Both the position numbers and the translations under genes were made by a program. From NCBI GenBank assembly GCA_022266195.1, contig WHVY01000004.1:1195501-1259500 (forward strand): DNA of 64,000 nucleotides, read 5' to 3'. Positions 36,956 to 47,587 of the stretch are shown here, one piece after another. Each line of letters starts with the position of its first letter. Position 1 is the first letter of the stretch. The stretch comes from Tetranychus cinnabarinus. Taxonomy: Eukaryota; Arthropoda; Arachnida; Trombidiformes; Tetranychidae. The notes beneath the pieces were generated by a model. That model did no database searches. It saw only the letters and a program-made list of their open reading frames with translations, and was not told the origin of the DNA.

Positions 36956-38679
36956 ATGAAAGGCAACTTGTTTTTGTTGAAAATTTTCATAATTTTTGGC
37001 TTTAATTATCCAACTAATGCTGGCCAGCTTACATATGGTAATAAAGCAATATCAGCCAACCGATTGCTTGATCTATCCAATTCCTCTTTATCAAGCTTCA
37101 AAGATATTTTAAACCATTTTGATGTTGTTTTTGTCGCCTTCACGGCTTCTTTTGAATCCTGGAGATTGATTAAATATGAATTAATCCAGGTTGTTGATAA
37201 TTTGGACGACTATGAGGATCCTCCGTTACCGATTGTCAGATTTGATTGCTCGTCTGAATCTATTAATGAAGTCTGTTTAGATTTTAATGTTGCCTTTGAT
37301 CCTACTTTAGTCCTCATCAGGTAAATATTTACAACCATTGCTTAAAGTACTTGAATAATTAAGTCGAACCAGAAAATTTTAAGTTAATAATTAATTTCGA
37401 TGCTTTTTAACGCCAATATTCCAGATACGGAGCAATAGATGCTATCTTCCATCAATCACGAGACGCTAACACAATAACTCAATGGATAAGAAAACATAGT
37501 CGATTGATATCAACTAGATTTTGGTCTTACAGTGACCTCAATAATGCTGTTAAAATGATCGATGAGGTTACAGTTGTGGCCATTTTTGCTGATAATAAAG
37601 ATGAATTGGTCGAGTTATATCATGAAGCATCTTTAAAAGTTATCAAGAAACCATTTCTTTCTGGTGTAAAATTTTTTCATATCATCAAAGACACAGCTGA
37701 AGGCAATGACTGGGAACTGACTGAACTAGGAGGAAAATCAGGACGCCATTGGAAATATCCATTGATCATTCTTAAAAGACCAGCATGGTTAATGACACCA
37801 TTAGAAGAGCCAATCGTATTGTATCCAATCAATAGCAACGAAGATATTGGTCAATGGATACTTAGAAAGGCTTTTGGTACCATTGGTTGGGCTACAAAGG
37901 ATAACACATTGGAAGATGTTAGACCACCAAAAATAATTGTATACTATGACCATAACTTTATTCAGCAACCATCGTTTTCTCATGCGTGGCGTAATCAGAT
38001 AGTTTTGGCCTCTCGAAGGCATTCGAATATCTATTTTGGAATTGCAAATTCAATCGTTTTCAAGAACAAACTGAAAAAGTATGGGATCAAGGTGCCCAGA
38101 GGAAAGGATCCACCTGTTTTCTTGGCTTACGATGAGTTTGGATCCATGTTTGTTATGAGAGATGAATTCAGTGAAAACGCTTTAGCTCAATTCATTCAAC
38201 ACTTTACATCTAATTTGATAGCTCCTATTGTTGACAGTTTTGATGCACCGATAAAACAAGGACTTGAAATTTCACCATTAACCAGAGAAATAACTGGCAA
38301 CACATTTCATAAATATGTATCTGGTAACTCGAAAGATGTTTTGATACGATTCACTGATCCTAAATGTAGATATTCATCGGAATTTGAATTGTATTGGAAC
38401 GAACTGGCTCATGAACTATTTGGTGAATCCACTCTTGAATTGGTTACATTAGACGGTTCTGTTAATACGATACCTTCACAGTTTGATGTTAAACAATTTC
38501 CAACCGTCTATCTGATTCCGAGTAAAACCAAAGAGAAGATTAAATACAGAGGAGGAAAAAGTCTACATGAACTGATACAGTTTGTAGCTAAACATGTAAA
38601 CAGTGAATTGATGAGTTTCAACCGAGATGGATCTAGACGGCTTCAGCTTATTGAAAAAAAACTGAAAACAGAATTTTAA
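36956..38679 (+). CDS. ERp57/PDI-family ER protein with degenerate active sites
   Basis: Two exons, 36956-37320 and 37425-38679, giving 539 residues. A signal peptide (about residues 1-22) is followed by an a-type thioredoxin domain, two non-catalytic middle domains (for example SHAWRNQIVLASRRHSNIYFG, like the ERp57 b' region) and a C-terminal a'-type domain. In ERp57 the active sites are WCGHC. Here the first is TASFESWR (63-70, no Cys) and the second is DPKCRYSS (433-440, one Cys, Cys436). The cis-proline (FPTVYLI, about Pro481) and the overall a-b-b'-a' layout remain. The C-terminus is KTEF, only loosely like a KDEL retrieval signal. Inference: a redox-inactive chaperone or scaffold in the ER, or a secreted protein. 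The nearest relative is PDIA3-like. Its stop codon is 47 bases from the tRNA-Sec gene on the other strand. Confidence 0.85.
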
Positions 38680-38682
38680 AAA
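38678..38682 (-). terminator. Candidate Pol III terminator of tRNA-Sec (T5)
   Basis: On the minus strand a run of five T lies 45 bases beyond the tRNA-Sec 3' end. It overlaps the stop codon of the PDI-like gene on the plus strand. It is the first T run of four or more downstream. Confidence 0.4.
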
Positions 38683-38726
38683 GTCTAAACGACATGCATT
38701 TAATTATTGTGAGTGTGTAAAGAGAT

Positions 38727-38814
38727 CGCCCAGTAGGTGGAATTGAACCACTCTGACGCTAATCAGCTACGGGTTTGAAGCCCGCACCTCGGACCACCGA
38801 AGGTTCAACTGGGC
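38727..38814 (-). tRNA. Selenocysteine tRNA (tRNA-Sec, anticodon TCA)
   Basis: On the minus strand this reads GCCCAGTTG, then a D arm and extra-long variable arm, and ends CTACTGGGC plus a G discriminator. It is 87 bases plus discriminator, the size of animal tRNA-Sec. The acceptor stem is 9 pairs with the characteristic T-T mismatch at the eighth pair. The anticodon loop CTTCAAA within the stem GCGGG/CCCGT gives anticodon TCA (38776-38778). The long variable arm (about AGCTGATTAGCGTCAG) and the T arm GTGGTTCAATTCCAC match vertebrate tRNA-Sec almost base for base. It has no introns. A TATA-like tatttaa sits about 27-34 bases upstream (38841-38848), as expected for the externally promoted Sec tRNA. 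Confidence 0.97.
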
Positions 38815-38840
38815 AATCTAATTTACCTTTCAATCTGGTA

Positions 38841-38848
38841 TTAAATAG
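38841..38848 (-). promoter_or_regulatory. TATA-like box of the tRNA-Sec gene
   Basis: Minus-strand tatttaa 27-34 bases before the tRNA 5' end. Animal tRNA-Sec genes use an upstream TATA plus a PSE. The PSE would lie near 38870-38885 and is not recognisable by eye. Confidence 0.4.
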
Positions 38849-39211
38849 CATTTAGATTTGCTACATCTCTTATACAGTTCTCTCATTTCAATGGCGGATA
38901 TGATTGCTAATAGTATTTTCAAACACAAATAACTTCATAAAATATTAGGATTCATTTGGAAAAAGAAAACTTTCTGATTAAATATGATCTTATCTACCAT
39001 TTCAGTTAGATTTGTATTCTATCCAAATTTGCTACTTGAATTACTATTTGGATTTGTGAGCAACGTGTTGAAGTAATCAAACATTTCCAAGAACGCTTCG
39101 TTTTAATCTTTAATATCGTTAATTTAAACAGTTGTGATATATTGAGTGACTAATGGCTTATTGAAGCATTTAAAAAGTATTCCTGAATGATGAATGAAGT
39201 CGTAGACATGA
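38849..39211. other. Intergenic between tRNA-Sec and SMIM8
   Basis: About 360 bases, AT-rich. It should hold the upstream control region of tRNA-Sec and the SMIM8 3' UTR. No gene seen. Confidence 0.45.
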
Positions 39212-39515
39212 TTAATCCCATTTAGATTTCACGGGCACTGGCTCTTGTATTATTTCTTCCGGATGAGGCTCTGTTTTGCTGCTTCCTTTTGAATTCATAT
39301 AAATTAAGTAACCTACAGATGTTGCCATGGCTAATGATCCAGCTATCATCACGTATTTATTCTGCAATCAAAATAAAAATGTGTTTCATGTTATTTATAA
39401 AAATGTGCGAGATTGATTAAAAACATACCGGTTTGGCGAAAAGCTCAAAGTTTGTGATACGAAATAAATTCGTAGTTGGCACTTGTCCTATTCCTGGTTT
39501 TTGATTTTCAGACAT
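39212..39515 (-). CDS. SMIM8: Small integral membrane protein 8
   Basis: Two exons, 39515-39429 and 39361-39212, with a 67-base intron, giving 78 residues. The sequence GQVPTTNLFRITNFELFAKPNK matches the vertebrate SMIM8 core (TTTLFRAVNPELFIKPNK). It is followed by one membrane segment (MIAGSLAMATSVGYLIY) and the conserved C-terminal SKWD. The protein is uncharacterised in general, and a mitochondrial or endomembrane single-pass location is likely. It is too short to be noticed as a single ORF, so automatic annotation could miss it. Confidence 0.92.
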
Positions 39516-40234
39516 TTTGATTAGAAATTAACAATTAACAATTAATTAACTTTGTAACTTGATTTTGGAAACAAACTATTAATAGTATTTTGCAAATAAG
39601 TAAAAGTGTGTTTACTTCAACATTGTAAACTTGTAAACATTTGGGATAAAAGTGGGAAGAAGTAAATAAAAAGTCGTGGCGGTTATTACAAATATTTAGT
39701 TGTGAAGATTATTCCTTTACTGTTTGAAATTGAGAAAAATGAAGATTTTCTGAGTCTTTGCCTATTTTTCTCGAGAAGGTGCCTGAAATTGTCTTGACTA
39801 CCAGTCCTTTTTTGAACCAGCAAGACTATGCTTTCAAATAAGCAAGCAATGCTACTTTAACACCCCGTTGCTAACAGGATAAACTCCAAAAGTAAGCAAT
39901 TTTCTAACAAGTAACATTTCCCGCTTATTGGAAATCATGGCCTTCCAGAAGAAAACTAGTTCAGCTAAGTGGTTGTAATAATTCTTTTGAGAAAGAAGAC
40001 AAAGCTTAGTCCAGAATATTCGCAAAAAAACTAAAATTTTTCAAAATCTCTTAAAGTCAGCGGAAATTGCTCTATGCCATTGATGGATACATAAAATGTT
40101 TTGACTTGGTTTTGATTCAATAAAAAAGATCGATACAATGAACTCTGAAACTTAGTTTATTGCGAAAATATTAAAAGATGAACATGAGATAACATTTGGG
40201 AATGGGTTGACGATTGCATGTAAATTATCTTATT
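39516..40234. other. Intergenic between SMIM8 and HP1
   Basis: About 720 bases, with the SMIM8 promoter on the left and the HP1 3' UTR on the right. Nothing else is supported. Confidence 0.45.
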
Positions 40235-41040
40235 TTATGATGCAGTTGGACTATCAGGATTTTTAGCATCACTCCAGACTGAATGATCCTGGTAAAACTG
40301 GATCACGAGTTGTGGACACTTAATATTAGCGATACTTGAGGGCACCAATTCGTATTCATCAGTGTTCCGCCTAAATAATTGATGTTTTGGAGATAATTAA
40401 CGTAAGTTTATGAAAAAAAGGAACACAAAACATGAGCAATAGTATGGAGAAAAGTACTAATGGCAGAAAATATTAAATAAAGGGTGATGCAGCATTTACC
40501 TTACCTAAATAATAATCGAACAACTTGATAAAGATGAAAATGGCCAAGATTCAGATAATTTAACTGAAGATATTTGTGATTTTTATCTTTATCTTCATTT
40601 TTATCTCGACCATTTCCTCTTGAGGTAATGTTGCATCTTTCATACAATATGCTCTTAAAATGTATAACAGTGACTTACCATTTCATGAGAAACATGATTT
40701 CCCCATTTTTATGAGTAGCGCCGAGAATCTTTTTGGGTTCCAATCCTCTATCAAATCCATTCAAGGGCTCAGAAGTAGAGTTTCGCCGTTTCTTTTTCTT
40801 GGAACTAGATTTGGTCTCAACACTTTCTTGACGTTTAACAGCTAATTGACGTTGCTGATCCTCAAATTCATCAATTAGATCCTGGCATGATAAGCTATCA
40901 GCCAGTTCCCATGAGGTCACGTTATCCTTCCATTGCAACAGATATTCAAATTGTCCTTTACAAGATCTTTTGTCTAAAATTTTTTCCACAATCCACTCTT
41001 CTTCCTCTTCAGAGACATTTGTAGTAGGAGAAGTCGACAT
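40235..41040 (-). CDS. Heterochromatin protein 1 (chromobox) family protein
   Basis: Two coding exons, 41040-40679 and 40370-40235, giving 165 residues. The start is the ATG at 41040; the frame is open slightly upstream but without an ATG. A 5' UTR intron (41253-41052) ends in tttttag just before it. Chromodomain: residues 14-62 (EEWIVEKILDKRSCKGQFEY; LLQWKDNVTSWEL). The hinge has KKKKRR. Chromoshadow domain: about 98-156 (GLEPKKILGATHKNGEIMFL; IANIKCPQLVIQFYQDHSVW). Known role: binds H3K9-methylated nucleosomes and dimerises through the shadow domain. Odd point: of the three cage aromatics, two are kept (Trp16, Trp37), but the third position is Asn40 and the loop is three residues short, so methyl-lysine binding may be weak or altered. 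It diverges from LIG4. Confidence 0.93.
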
Positions 41041-41253
41041 AGTAATAACCACTAAAAATCTAAGGGAGGAATGGAAATGGAAAAAATTATTTAAATTGTT
41101 GGTAGTGTGGCAGGATTTACGTTAAAAGAAAATCAAAAATTTAAAATAAAAGGCTTCAATGGAGAGAGTAACATTGAAAATGAGCAGCTATGTTGAACTG
41201 GTTGTCAGAACGTTGTTGCCAAAATAAACAAATACTAGATTCATTTTACTTAC

Positions 41254-41766
41254 CCTAAATGCCCGCTAGAGATCACAACGAGGAAATAATCAACTAATAA
41301 CAATTAGAGGGCAATAATGATGTAAGGATGCAAAACAAGACAATAAATTAACGAAGCAAAAGATAAATTAAAACAAAAACATCATTGAGAAGAATTTGAG
41401 AGAACAACATGATTCTGTTACAAGATGGCACAAGTATCAATTTTGCTACGGTTATTTGAATCCTATACAAAGATTGAAAAACAATAATAAATCAAATTAT
41501 GGCAACTTGTTAATTAATGATTATCTAAATTTAGAATGGACTGCCAGATGAAGATGTTAACTTGAAGCTAATATTAGTTGCGTTTAATAGCTCAAAGTCC
41601 AGCTTATAATTCAATAGCTATTAGAAACCACAGAAGAGTTAAAACTCTGTTTGTCTACTTTTGTACATAAAGCCAAAGAGTTTTACTCTCCACTCTTTTA
41701 TCATGTAAGCTTTGTTTTAGTTTCATCATCTTTAGTTGCATCATTTGTTTATATGTGTTTTTAGTC
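41254..41766. promoter_or_regulatory. Divergent promoter region (HP1 / LIG4)
   Basis: About 500 bases between the HP1 5' UTR exon (its donor is at 41253) and the LIG4 start. It should hold both promoters. AT-rich, with no motif recognised by eye. Confidence 0.35.
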
Positions 41767-44388
41767 ATGTCTGTCGATAGAAATAAGTCTTTCGCTGAAT
41801 TTTCTGATCTATGTGAGTCCATTTTAAAGGCCAAGAGGAAAGACAAAGTCTGTTTGCTTGCCGATTATATTTTGAGTTGGAAATCGCACCCAGGATATAA
41901 TGCGACTAATCCGGAAACCAGTTTTTTCCCTTGTCTCCAGTTGCTATGTCCGGCCCTGGATCGATCACGTCCTGCTTTTGGGTTAAAGGAATTCAGTTTG
42001 GTCAACCAATATCTCAGGATTCTTGGCATCAACAAGAAAAGTAAAGAAGGAGAAATGATCTCGTATTACAAGCTTCCAAAACATGCAAAAGTTCAATCTG
42101 ATCTATCAAGCATAATCATGAAAATCTTAGCTAGCAAAGGCCGAACACAGAACAGTGATCTATCAATCAAAGATGTCAATGACTGCCTAACTCGTATTGC
42201 TCTTTCCTATCAAGATGGAAACCAATCTGGGATAAATTCAAACTTGGAACATTTGATTCTTAATCTTGGTCCCCTGGAAAATAAGTGGCTGATTCGAATA
42301 ATTTTAAAATCTCTTAATTTCCGTCTATCGGAGACTGTCATTTTAAACACATTCCACCCAGATGCCCGTTCTTTTTATGATTGTAATCAAGATTTAGCTG
42401 AAGTTTGCGTGAAACTGGCTGATGATCGTATTCGTGGATTTGTAGTCTCTTTAACTGTCTTCAAGCCATTTGTCCCAATGTTGTCTGAAAGAATAGAAAT
42501 CAAAAAGATCAACTCAATCACCTCTGGGAAACCATTTTGCATTGAAAAGAAATATGATGGAGAGCGAATCGTGTTACATAAACAAGGCGATGTTTTTAAA
42601 TATTTTTCTCGCAACGGGTTCGATTTCTCTGAATCCTTCAATAAGTCGTTTACTCCATTCATAGATCCCTGTTTCAACAAGATATCTGACTGTATAATTG
42701 ATGGAGAGATGCTAGGATTCAATGTGTCGAGTAACAGTCTGATTACCAAAAGCCAACTCAAATTTGACATAAAAAAGTTAACCGATGGTGATTTAGAAGC
42801 TTTCCATCCAGTCTATTTTGTATTTGACATACTTGTTTGCAATGGACAGCAGCTAACGTCAAAACCTTTGAAAGAAAGATCTCAAATTCTTTCCGAATAC
42901 CTGCAAACGAAAGAAAATTGGCTGATGCATGCTGATAAACAAGATGGGAACGATAAATATGATACTATCCGCTGTTTGAATGATGCTATTGACAAACGAG
43001 ATGAAGGAATTATTGTCAAATTCTGGGATTCCATTTATAAGCCCAACATAAGAAGGAATAGTGGATGGTTCAAGTTGAAGCCGGATTACATTGAGGGTTT
43101 GATGGATGATTTAGATCTTTTGATTGTAGGAGGTTATTATGGTGATGGAAGAAGAGCTGGAATAATATCACGTTTTATGTTGGCTGTTGCTGTTAAAGAA
43201 GATGATTGTATCGATGGTCGTCGATTTCGTTCATTTGGTAAAGTTGGCAGTGGTTACTCCGATAGCGAACTCAAAACTCTCTTAGAAAAGTTAGAACCAC
43301 ATTGGGTTAAATTTAACCCTTCAGACCCTCCTTCATTCCTAGAACTTGGAAAAGCCAAACCAGAATTTTATGTTGAACCCAAAAACTCTTTCATTCTTCA
43401 AGTAAAAGCATCAGAATTCATGGAAAGCGATGATTTTGCTGTTGGAACCACTCTAAGATTTCCAAGGGTTGTTTGCATACGGTATGATAAAAAATACAGT
43501 GATTGCATGACAACCGAAGAGCTGTCTCAACTACAAGAACAAGGCAATTTATTTACTCGTCAAATTGGCGATCTATCAGATGATGATGATGATGAACCTG
43601 TTAAAAAAAGGCGAAAACCTGTTAGTGACAGAAAATTTGCCTCTCATTTTATCTTGGCCAATTTAGATTCAGTTGAAATGTGCAAAGATATCTTACATGG
43701 AAGAGAAATGTGTGTTCTGAATGGATCAAGTGAATTACCAAAAATCTCAGCTGAAAAGCTAATTGTCCAATATGGAGGTAAAATATCTGCAAACCCAACC
43801 AAAGAATGTTATTGTTTAATAGCTCATTCCGTTGAAGACTTGCGAGTCAAAAATTTGATTAGATTTGGAAACTATGATATCTTGAGGCTAGATTGGTTGA
43901 TGAATGTGCTGGAACATCAATTATTTATCAGCCCATCTTATCATGATTACATCGCCATGACTTCTGAAACTCGTGAAAGCCTTTCAAGGTACTTCGATCA
44001 ATTTGGTGATTCGTATTTTGTTGATATGTCTAGGGAAGATTTATTGAGAGCTGTTGAATCAATTGGATATGATTATCAAATCGATAATGACGATGAAGAT
44101 GCCGAAGAAAGTGAAAACTTTTATTCAGAAGCCAACATCTCGAGTTTGAATGGCTGTGAAGTTTTCATTGATTCAATGCCTAGCGATAGCGACAATTATC
44201 CTAACATAGCATTTGCTCGTGCTTCATTAACATTTGGTGGAGCTGAGATAAGCGAGGAGGAAGAAAATTCCACTCACCAGTTAATTTTAAACGATAAAAA
44301 TGAGCTTATTTTGAAAAATCGCCAACCTTCCGATCTGAGTTACATTTTTGATTCTGATCAATGCCAATGGCATCCAATTACGGATTGA
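41767..44388 (+). CDS. LIG4: DNA ligase IV (non-homologous end joining)
   Basis: A single-exon CDS of 873 residues (human 911). The frame is open to 41755 but the first ATG is 41767 (MSVDRNKSF). N-terminal DNA-binding domain, then the nucleotidyltransferase domain with motif I EKKYDGERI: Lys262 is the residue that would be adenylated. Further motifs: CIIDGEMLGF, FDILVCNG, DEGIIVKF, WFKLKPDY. The OB domain follows, then an acidic linker with KKRRK. A first BRCT (about 625-720, YGGKISANPTKECYCLIAH), a short linker where XRCC4 binds in other animals, and a second, more divergent BRCT (about 795-873) complete it. Role: seals double-strand breaks with XRCC4. An intronless 2.6 kb CDS among intron-bearing neighbours is slightly unusual, although vertebrate LIG4 is also intronless in its coding part. 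Confidence 0.96.
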   Translation: MSVDRNKSFAEFSDLCESILKAKRKDKVCLLADYILSWKSHPGYNATNPETSFFPCLQLLCPALDRSRPAFGLKEFSLVNQYLRILGINKKSKEGEMISYYKLPKHAKVQSDLSSIIMKILASKGRTQNSDLSIKDVNDCLTRIALSYQDGNQSGINSNLEHLILNLGPLENKWLIRIILKSLNFRLSETVILNTFHPDARSFYDCNQDLAEVCVKLADDRIRGFVVSLTVFKPFVPMLSERIEIKKINSITSGKPFCIEKKYDGERIVLHKQGDVFKYFSRNGFDFSESFNKSFTPFIDPCFNKISDCIIDGEMLGFNVSSNSLITKSQLKFDIKKLTDGDLEAFHPVYFVFDILVCNGQQLTSKPLKERSQILSEYLQTKENWLMHADKQDGNDKYDTIRCLNDAIDKRDEGIIVKFWDSIYKPNIRRNSGWFKLKPDYIEGLMDDLDLLIVGGYYGDGRRAGIISRFMLAVAVKEDDCIDGRRFRSFGKVGSGYSDSELKTLLEKLEPHWVKFNPSDPPSFLELGKAKPEFYVEPKNSFILQVKASEFMESDDFAVGTTLRFPRVVCIRYDKKYSDCMTTEELSQLQEQGNLFTRQIGDLSDDDDDEPVKKRRKPVSDRKFASHFILANLDSVEMCKDILHGREMCVLNGSSELPKISAEKLIVQYGGKISANPTKECYCLIAHSVEDLRVKNLIRFGNYDILRLDWLMNVLEHQLFISPSYHDYIAMTSETRESLSRYFDQFGDSYFVDMSREDLLRAVESIGYDYQIDNDDEDAEESENFYSEANISSLNGCEVFIDSMPSDSDNYPNIAFARASLTFGGAEISEEEENSTHQLILNDKNELILKNRQPSDLSYIFDSDQCQWHPITD

Positions 44389-45247
44389 ATTTTTTGAGTA
44401 CAGTAGTCACTCGATTTTTTTGAAAAAAGAGCTGGAAAAGCTGATATTTTAATATAAACAGTCAAAATTTGTTAATAAAACACTAGAGTGGTTATAAAGA
44501 TTAAATTAACAATAACAAAATTAAAATGCTCAATTCCAAAGAATCCAGGTAGTAAAGCCACATTTTTCTCGACCAGCTTTGGCAAAAAAATGGGGCGACT
44601 ACTGTATATTTTAAATAACAATGTTTATATCAACGTATTTTGTCAAAACTTTTCTTGTTTTATTAAAAATTTTTGTATCCATTAAATTCATTTTGTCCAA
44701 AAAATTCCGTTTCATGTAGCAAAAAGCTTTCTCTACAATTTTGTAAATTAACAACACAAAAAAGCGAAGAAAACAAAAGCAGGATTTCCTGCCATCAAAA
44801 ATAAACAGACAATGTTTTGGTGATTTGATGGGTTTGATGGGAGGTGATAAAAACAATAACTATAGCCATCGAATGATGATTACAAAATGATTGGATCAGA
44901 TCCTGTGCTTCAACTAAAGAGGAACGGTTAAAAATGACATGATTTTCCGGAGTATTTTGCATCGTCGTTGCTTGTTTCCTCTAGTTGACATTTAGTAGAC
45001 ATTTCCATGAGAGTGCAAAAGTGAAGATAAGCAATGAAATTCATTGAAACACCCAATCTGAATTAAAATCGGAACATGTTAGTTGGAGATTATCCAAGAG
45101 AATAGTCCTTTACCAAGAGTGAGTCAAATTAAACCATTACCTCTCTCTCTATGCATGTGAACAAGTATAAAAGGTTCAGTAATGAGTTTGACTTTGAAAA
45201 TGCGAATTATGTCTTAAATTAAGATGATGAAATCCACTTGATAACAA
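44389..45247. other. Convergent 3' region of LIG4 and PKI
   Basis: Between two converging stop codons. AT-rich, probable 3' UTRs. No gene supported. Confidence 0.45.
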
Positions 45248-45484
45248 TTAACTATTTGAACAAGTCAGCTTCTCGAAGTCTAAAGGTAGATCAGCTGTGG
45301 AAACATTTGCAGACGAGTCCACATGAATGTCAGGGATTGCATTTCGTCGGCCTGTTCTCCCAGTGTCCAAGAAGCCACCAAAGTCTGGCAAGATTTGTTC
45401 ACCATTCGATGAGCTAGGTACAGCATTGTCCATCATGACTGAAGATTTGTTTTGCTGATGGCACGGCTCTGTTTCAATTTGCAT
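45248..45484 (-). CDS. cAMP-dependent protein kinase inhibitor (PKI) peptide
   Basis: A CDS of 78 residues from the ATG at 45484; the frame is open further upstream but without an ATG. The core FGGFLDTGRTGRRNAIPDI (residues 35-53) is the PKA pseudosubstrate: Arg-Arg-Asn-Ala-Ile, where Ala replaces the phosphorylated Ser, preceded by the Phe and Arg that contact the catalytic subunit (compare human ADFIASGRTGRRNAIHDI). A Leu-rich stretch ADLPLDFEKL (about 64-73) sits where vertebrate PKIs carry the nuclear export signal. Role: a high-affinity inhibitor and nuclear exporter of the free PKA catalytic subunit. The 5' UTR and promoter probably extend into 45.5-46.4 kb. It is short enough for automatic tools to miss. 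Confidence 0.9.
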   Translation of the reverse strand: MQIETEPCHQQNKSSVMMDNAVPSSSNGEQILPDFGGFLDTGRTGRRNAIPDIHVDSSANVSTADLPLDFEKLTCSNS

Positions 45485-47063
45485 CTTTGTTAATCCAATG
45501 GATAGATTGATGGCACAAAAGATCAAATTGGGAAGAAAAAGGAATCTTCATTAGAACGGTTGAAATTATAATAACGCTTAATAGCAATCTAGTTGCGGTG
45601 ACATGAAGTAAATTAAGGAAATACAAATATTATGGTGACACTACGAAGTAAAAAAGTCGCAGAATTGACCTCAAGGGAAGAGCAAGCAATAAACATTATC
45701 ACATCACTTAAAAAGCAGAAACTGGATAATTTTAGATCAAAATTGAACATATAAGCAAATAATTGACAATGAAACAGAAAACATTATCAAAATTAACAAG
45801 CATGACAATGATTATCAATTGAGTTGACAATTATAAAGATAGTAACTGGTATACACTTGATATTGAACTGAGAAAAAGACAGTCGTAGACAAGCAAACAA
45901 AAGAAATGTTTTCAATGAAAGGAGGGAAAAAAAGAAAGAGTAAATATACACAAAGGAGATGAAAATACTTTCTTACCTTTGTGAAGATACCAAAAGTTAC
46001 TCGGTAGTTATCATCATTATTATTAGCTGGTGGAATCTGATTGATGTTCTGACGTCAGTTATGGTATAATCAGATAAATTAAATTGAGGCAAAAGAAAAG
46101 GGAAGAAAAATGAAATGAAAAAAAAGGGAGAAAGGATTGAACAGAACGTTGAAGCAGCAAGAAGTAGATTAGGAGCCTTAAGTTAATAGTATCAATCACC
46201 AAGAGAGGAAAGAAGACAGAGGGAACAGAGTTTGAGCATATTCCATCTACTTTGTTCAGTTCAAACATGAATCAGACATTACGTAAAAGCATGATGATGA
46301 TAGCAAAGATGATGATGATTGTTGGTTGGTAAAAAAGGTCTTTAAAAATGGTCTCGTAATTTCTTTCTCCTCCTGTTTCTTACTCATTGGGTTAAATCTC
46401 TTTGAAGCTCCTTTATCTTTATACACTTTTATAAATATATATTTTTTTCACCGACTTAATATAATAATCGCTGTTCAACCAGATTTTTAGCTCACCCTGT
46501 TTACCAAGTGTTGTTTTTGTTGATAATTCAAGGGCACACAATCAATATCTGAATAGATACTCTGTTTATCTGACCTGATACATTTATATTACCTTGAACA
46601 TTCATGGTACGTGTTAACCAGTGTTAGCCAGCTAAACGTCCCATTGTAACCATTACTTTAAACAATAATGACTATAAACGTAAAACAAGTAATCAATAAA
46701 CCAATTAACTCGTTTTAACAATATTTTCAATCAAGGACAGATTCATTACACATCAGAACCAAACGCTCCTTTACTTTCACTGTTTTTTCAACCATTTTTA
46801 CCCCATTTCTTTGTCTTACAATTAGCGAGTCAGCCATGATTTAGATTATTACCAAGATAATTGTGGATTCCAATTCATTTAGGGAATGATTTTCACCCAT
46901 TTTACTTGCATTTTTTCACCAATCAACTCGTCCATTCTGGCAGTTTAATGTTGACTCTCAATCGATTGATTATTGATCTCTGTTTTCATGTTGTAAATAT
47001 TATAAGATTATGTTTTATCAAATAAACCTTTTATGTCATAATGTTCAAGCTTGACCAGCTTTT
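45485..47063. other. Gene-free stretch upstream of PKI
   Basis: Probable PKI promoter and 5' UTR exons (a donor-like gtaagaaagt on the minus strand near 45.97 kb). Purine-rich runs near 46.08-46.14 kb. No coding sequence. Confidence 0.4.
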
Positions 47064-47587
47064 TTCCTTGTTTCACATTATTTTAGACTCACAATTTGCA
47101 TAATACTTTGCCATTTCAACAGTTAATCGATCATGATCCGCTCAACTTAATTGTCGATCAAATTTTACATTACTTCTGGTTTGAATGTTATTTTAGTAAA
47201 GGCAACAGATTACTTACAACCAGCCATGTTAATAGTCAAGGGGACCAGCTTTTTTCACCATATTGCCCACCAAATGTAACACATCCACATCAATCAAATC
47301 ATTCATCATCACTTTGCTAAGAGACTTTTCCCAATAAAATTATCTGCCATATTTTCAATCATTTTTCACAAGATTTTCCATAAGATTCCCATATGATGGT
47401 GAATAATCTGGTAGATGGTTAGATTTAGGTGAACAATGTGCTGCCTTTGCGAAGATATCCTTAAAACCAGAAGTAATGTACAACTGGATCGACCACAGTT
47501 GAGTTGAGCTGATCAGGATCGATTAACTGTTGAAATGGCGACGTATTATGCAAATTGTGAGTCTAAAATAATGTGAAACAAGGAAAA
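47064..47587. repeat. Foldback repeat with about 150-base inverted arms
   Basis: The left arm (about 47064-47210, starting ccttgtttcacattatttta) recurs as its reverse complement at the right (about 47441-47587). The inner part contains a ccacc-rich segment (ggggaccagcttttttcacc onward, 47239-47310) related to the foldback at 61.5 kb. No ORF with family similarity. The arms are roughly 85-90% alike by eye. Confidence 0.7.
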
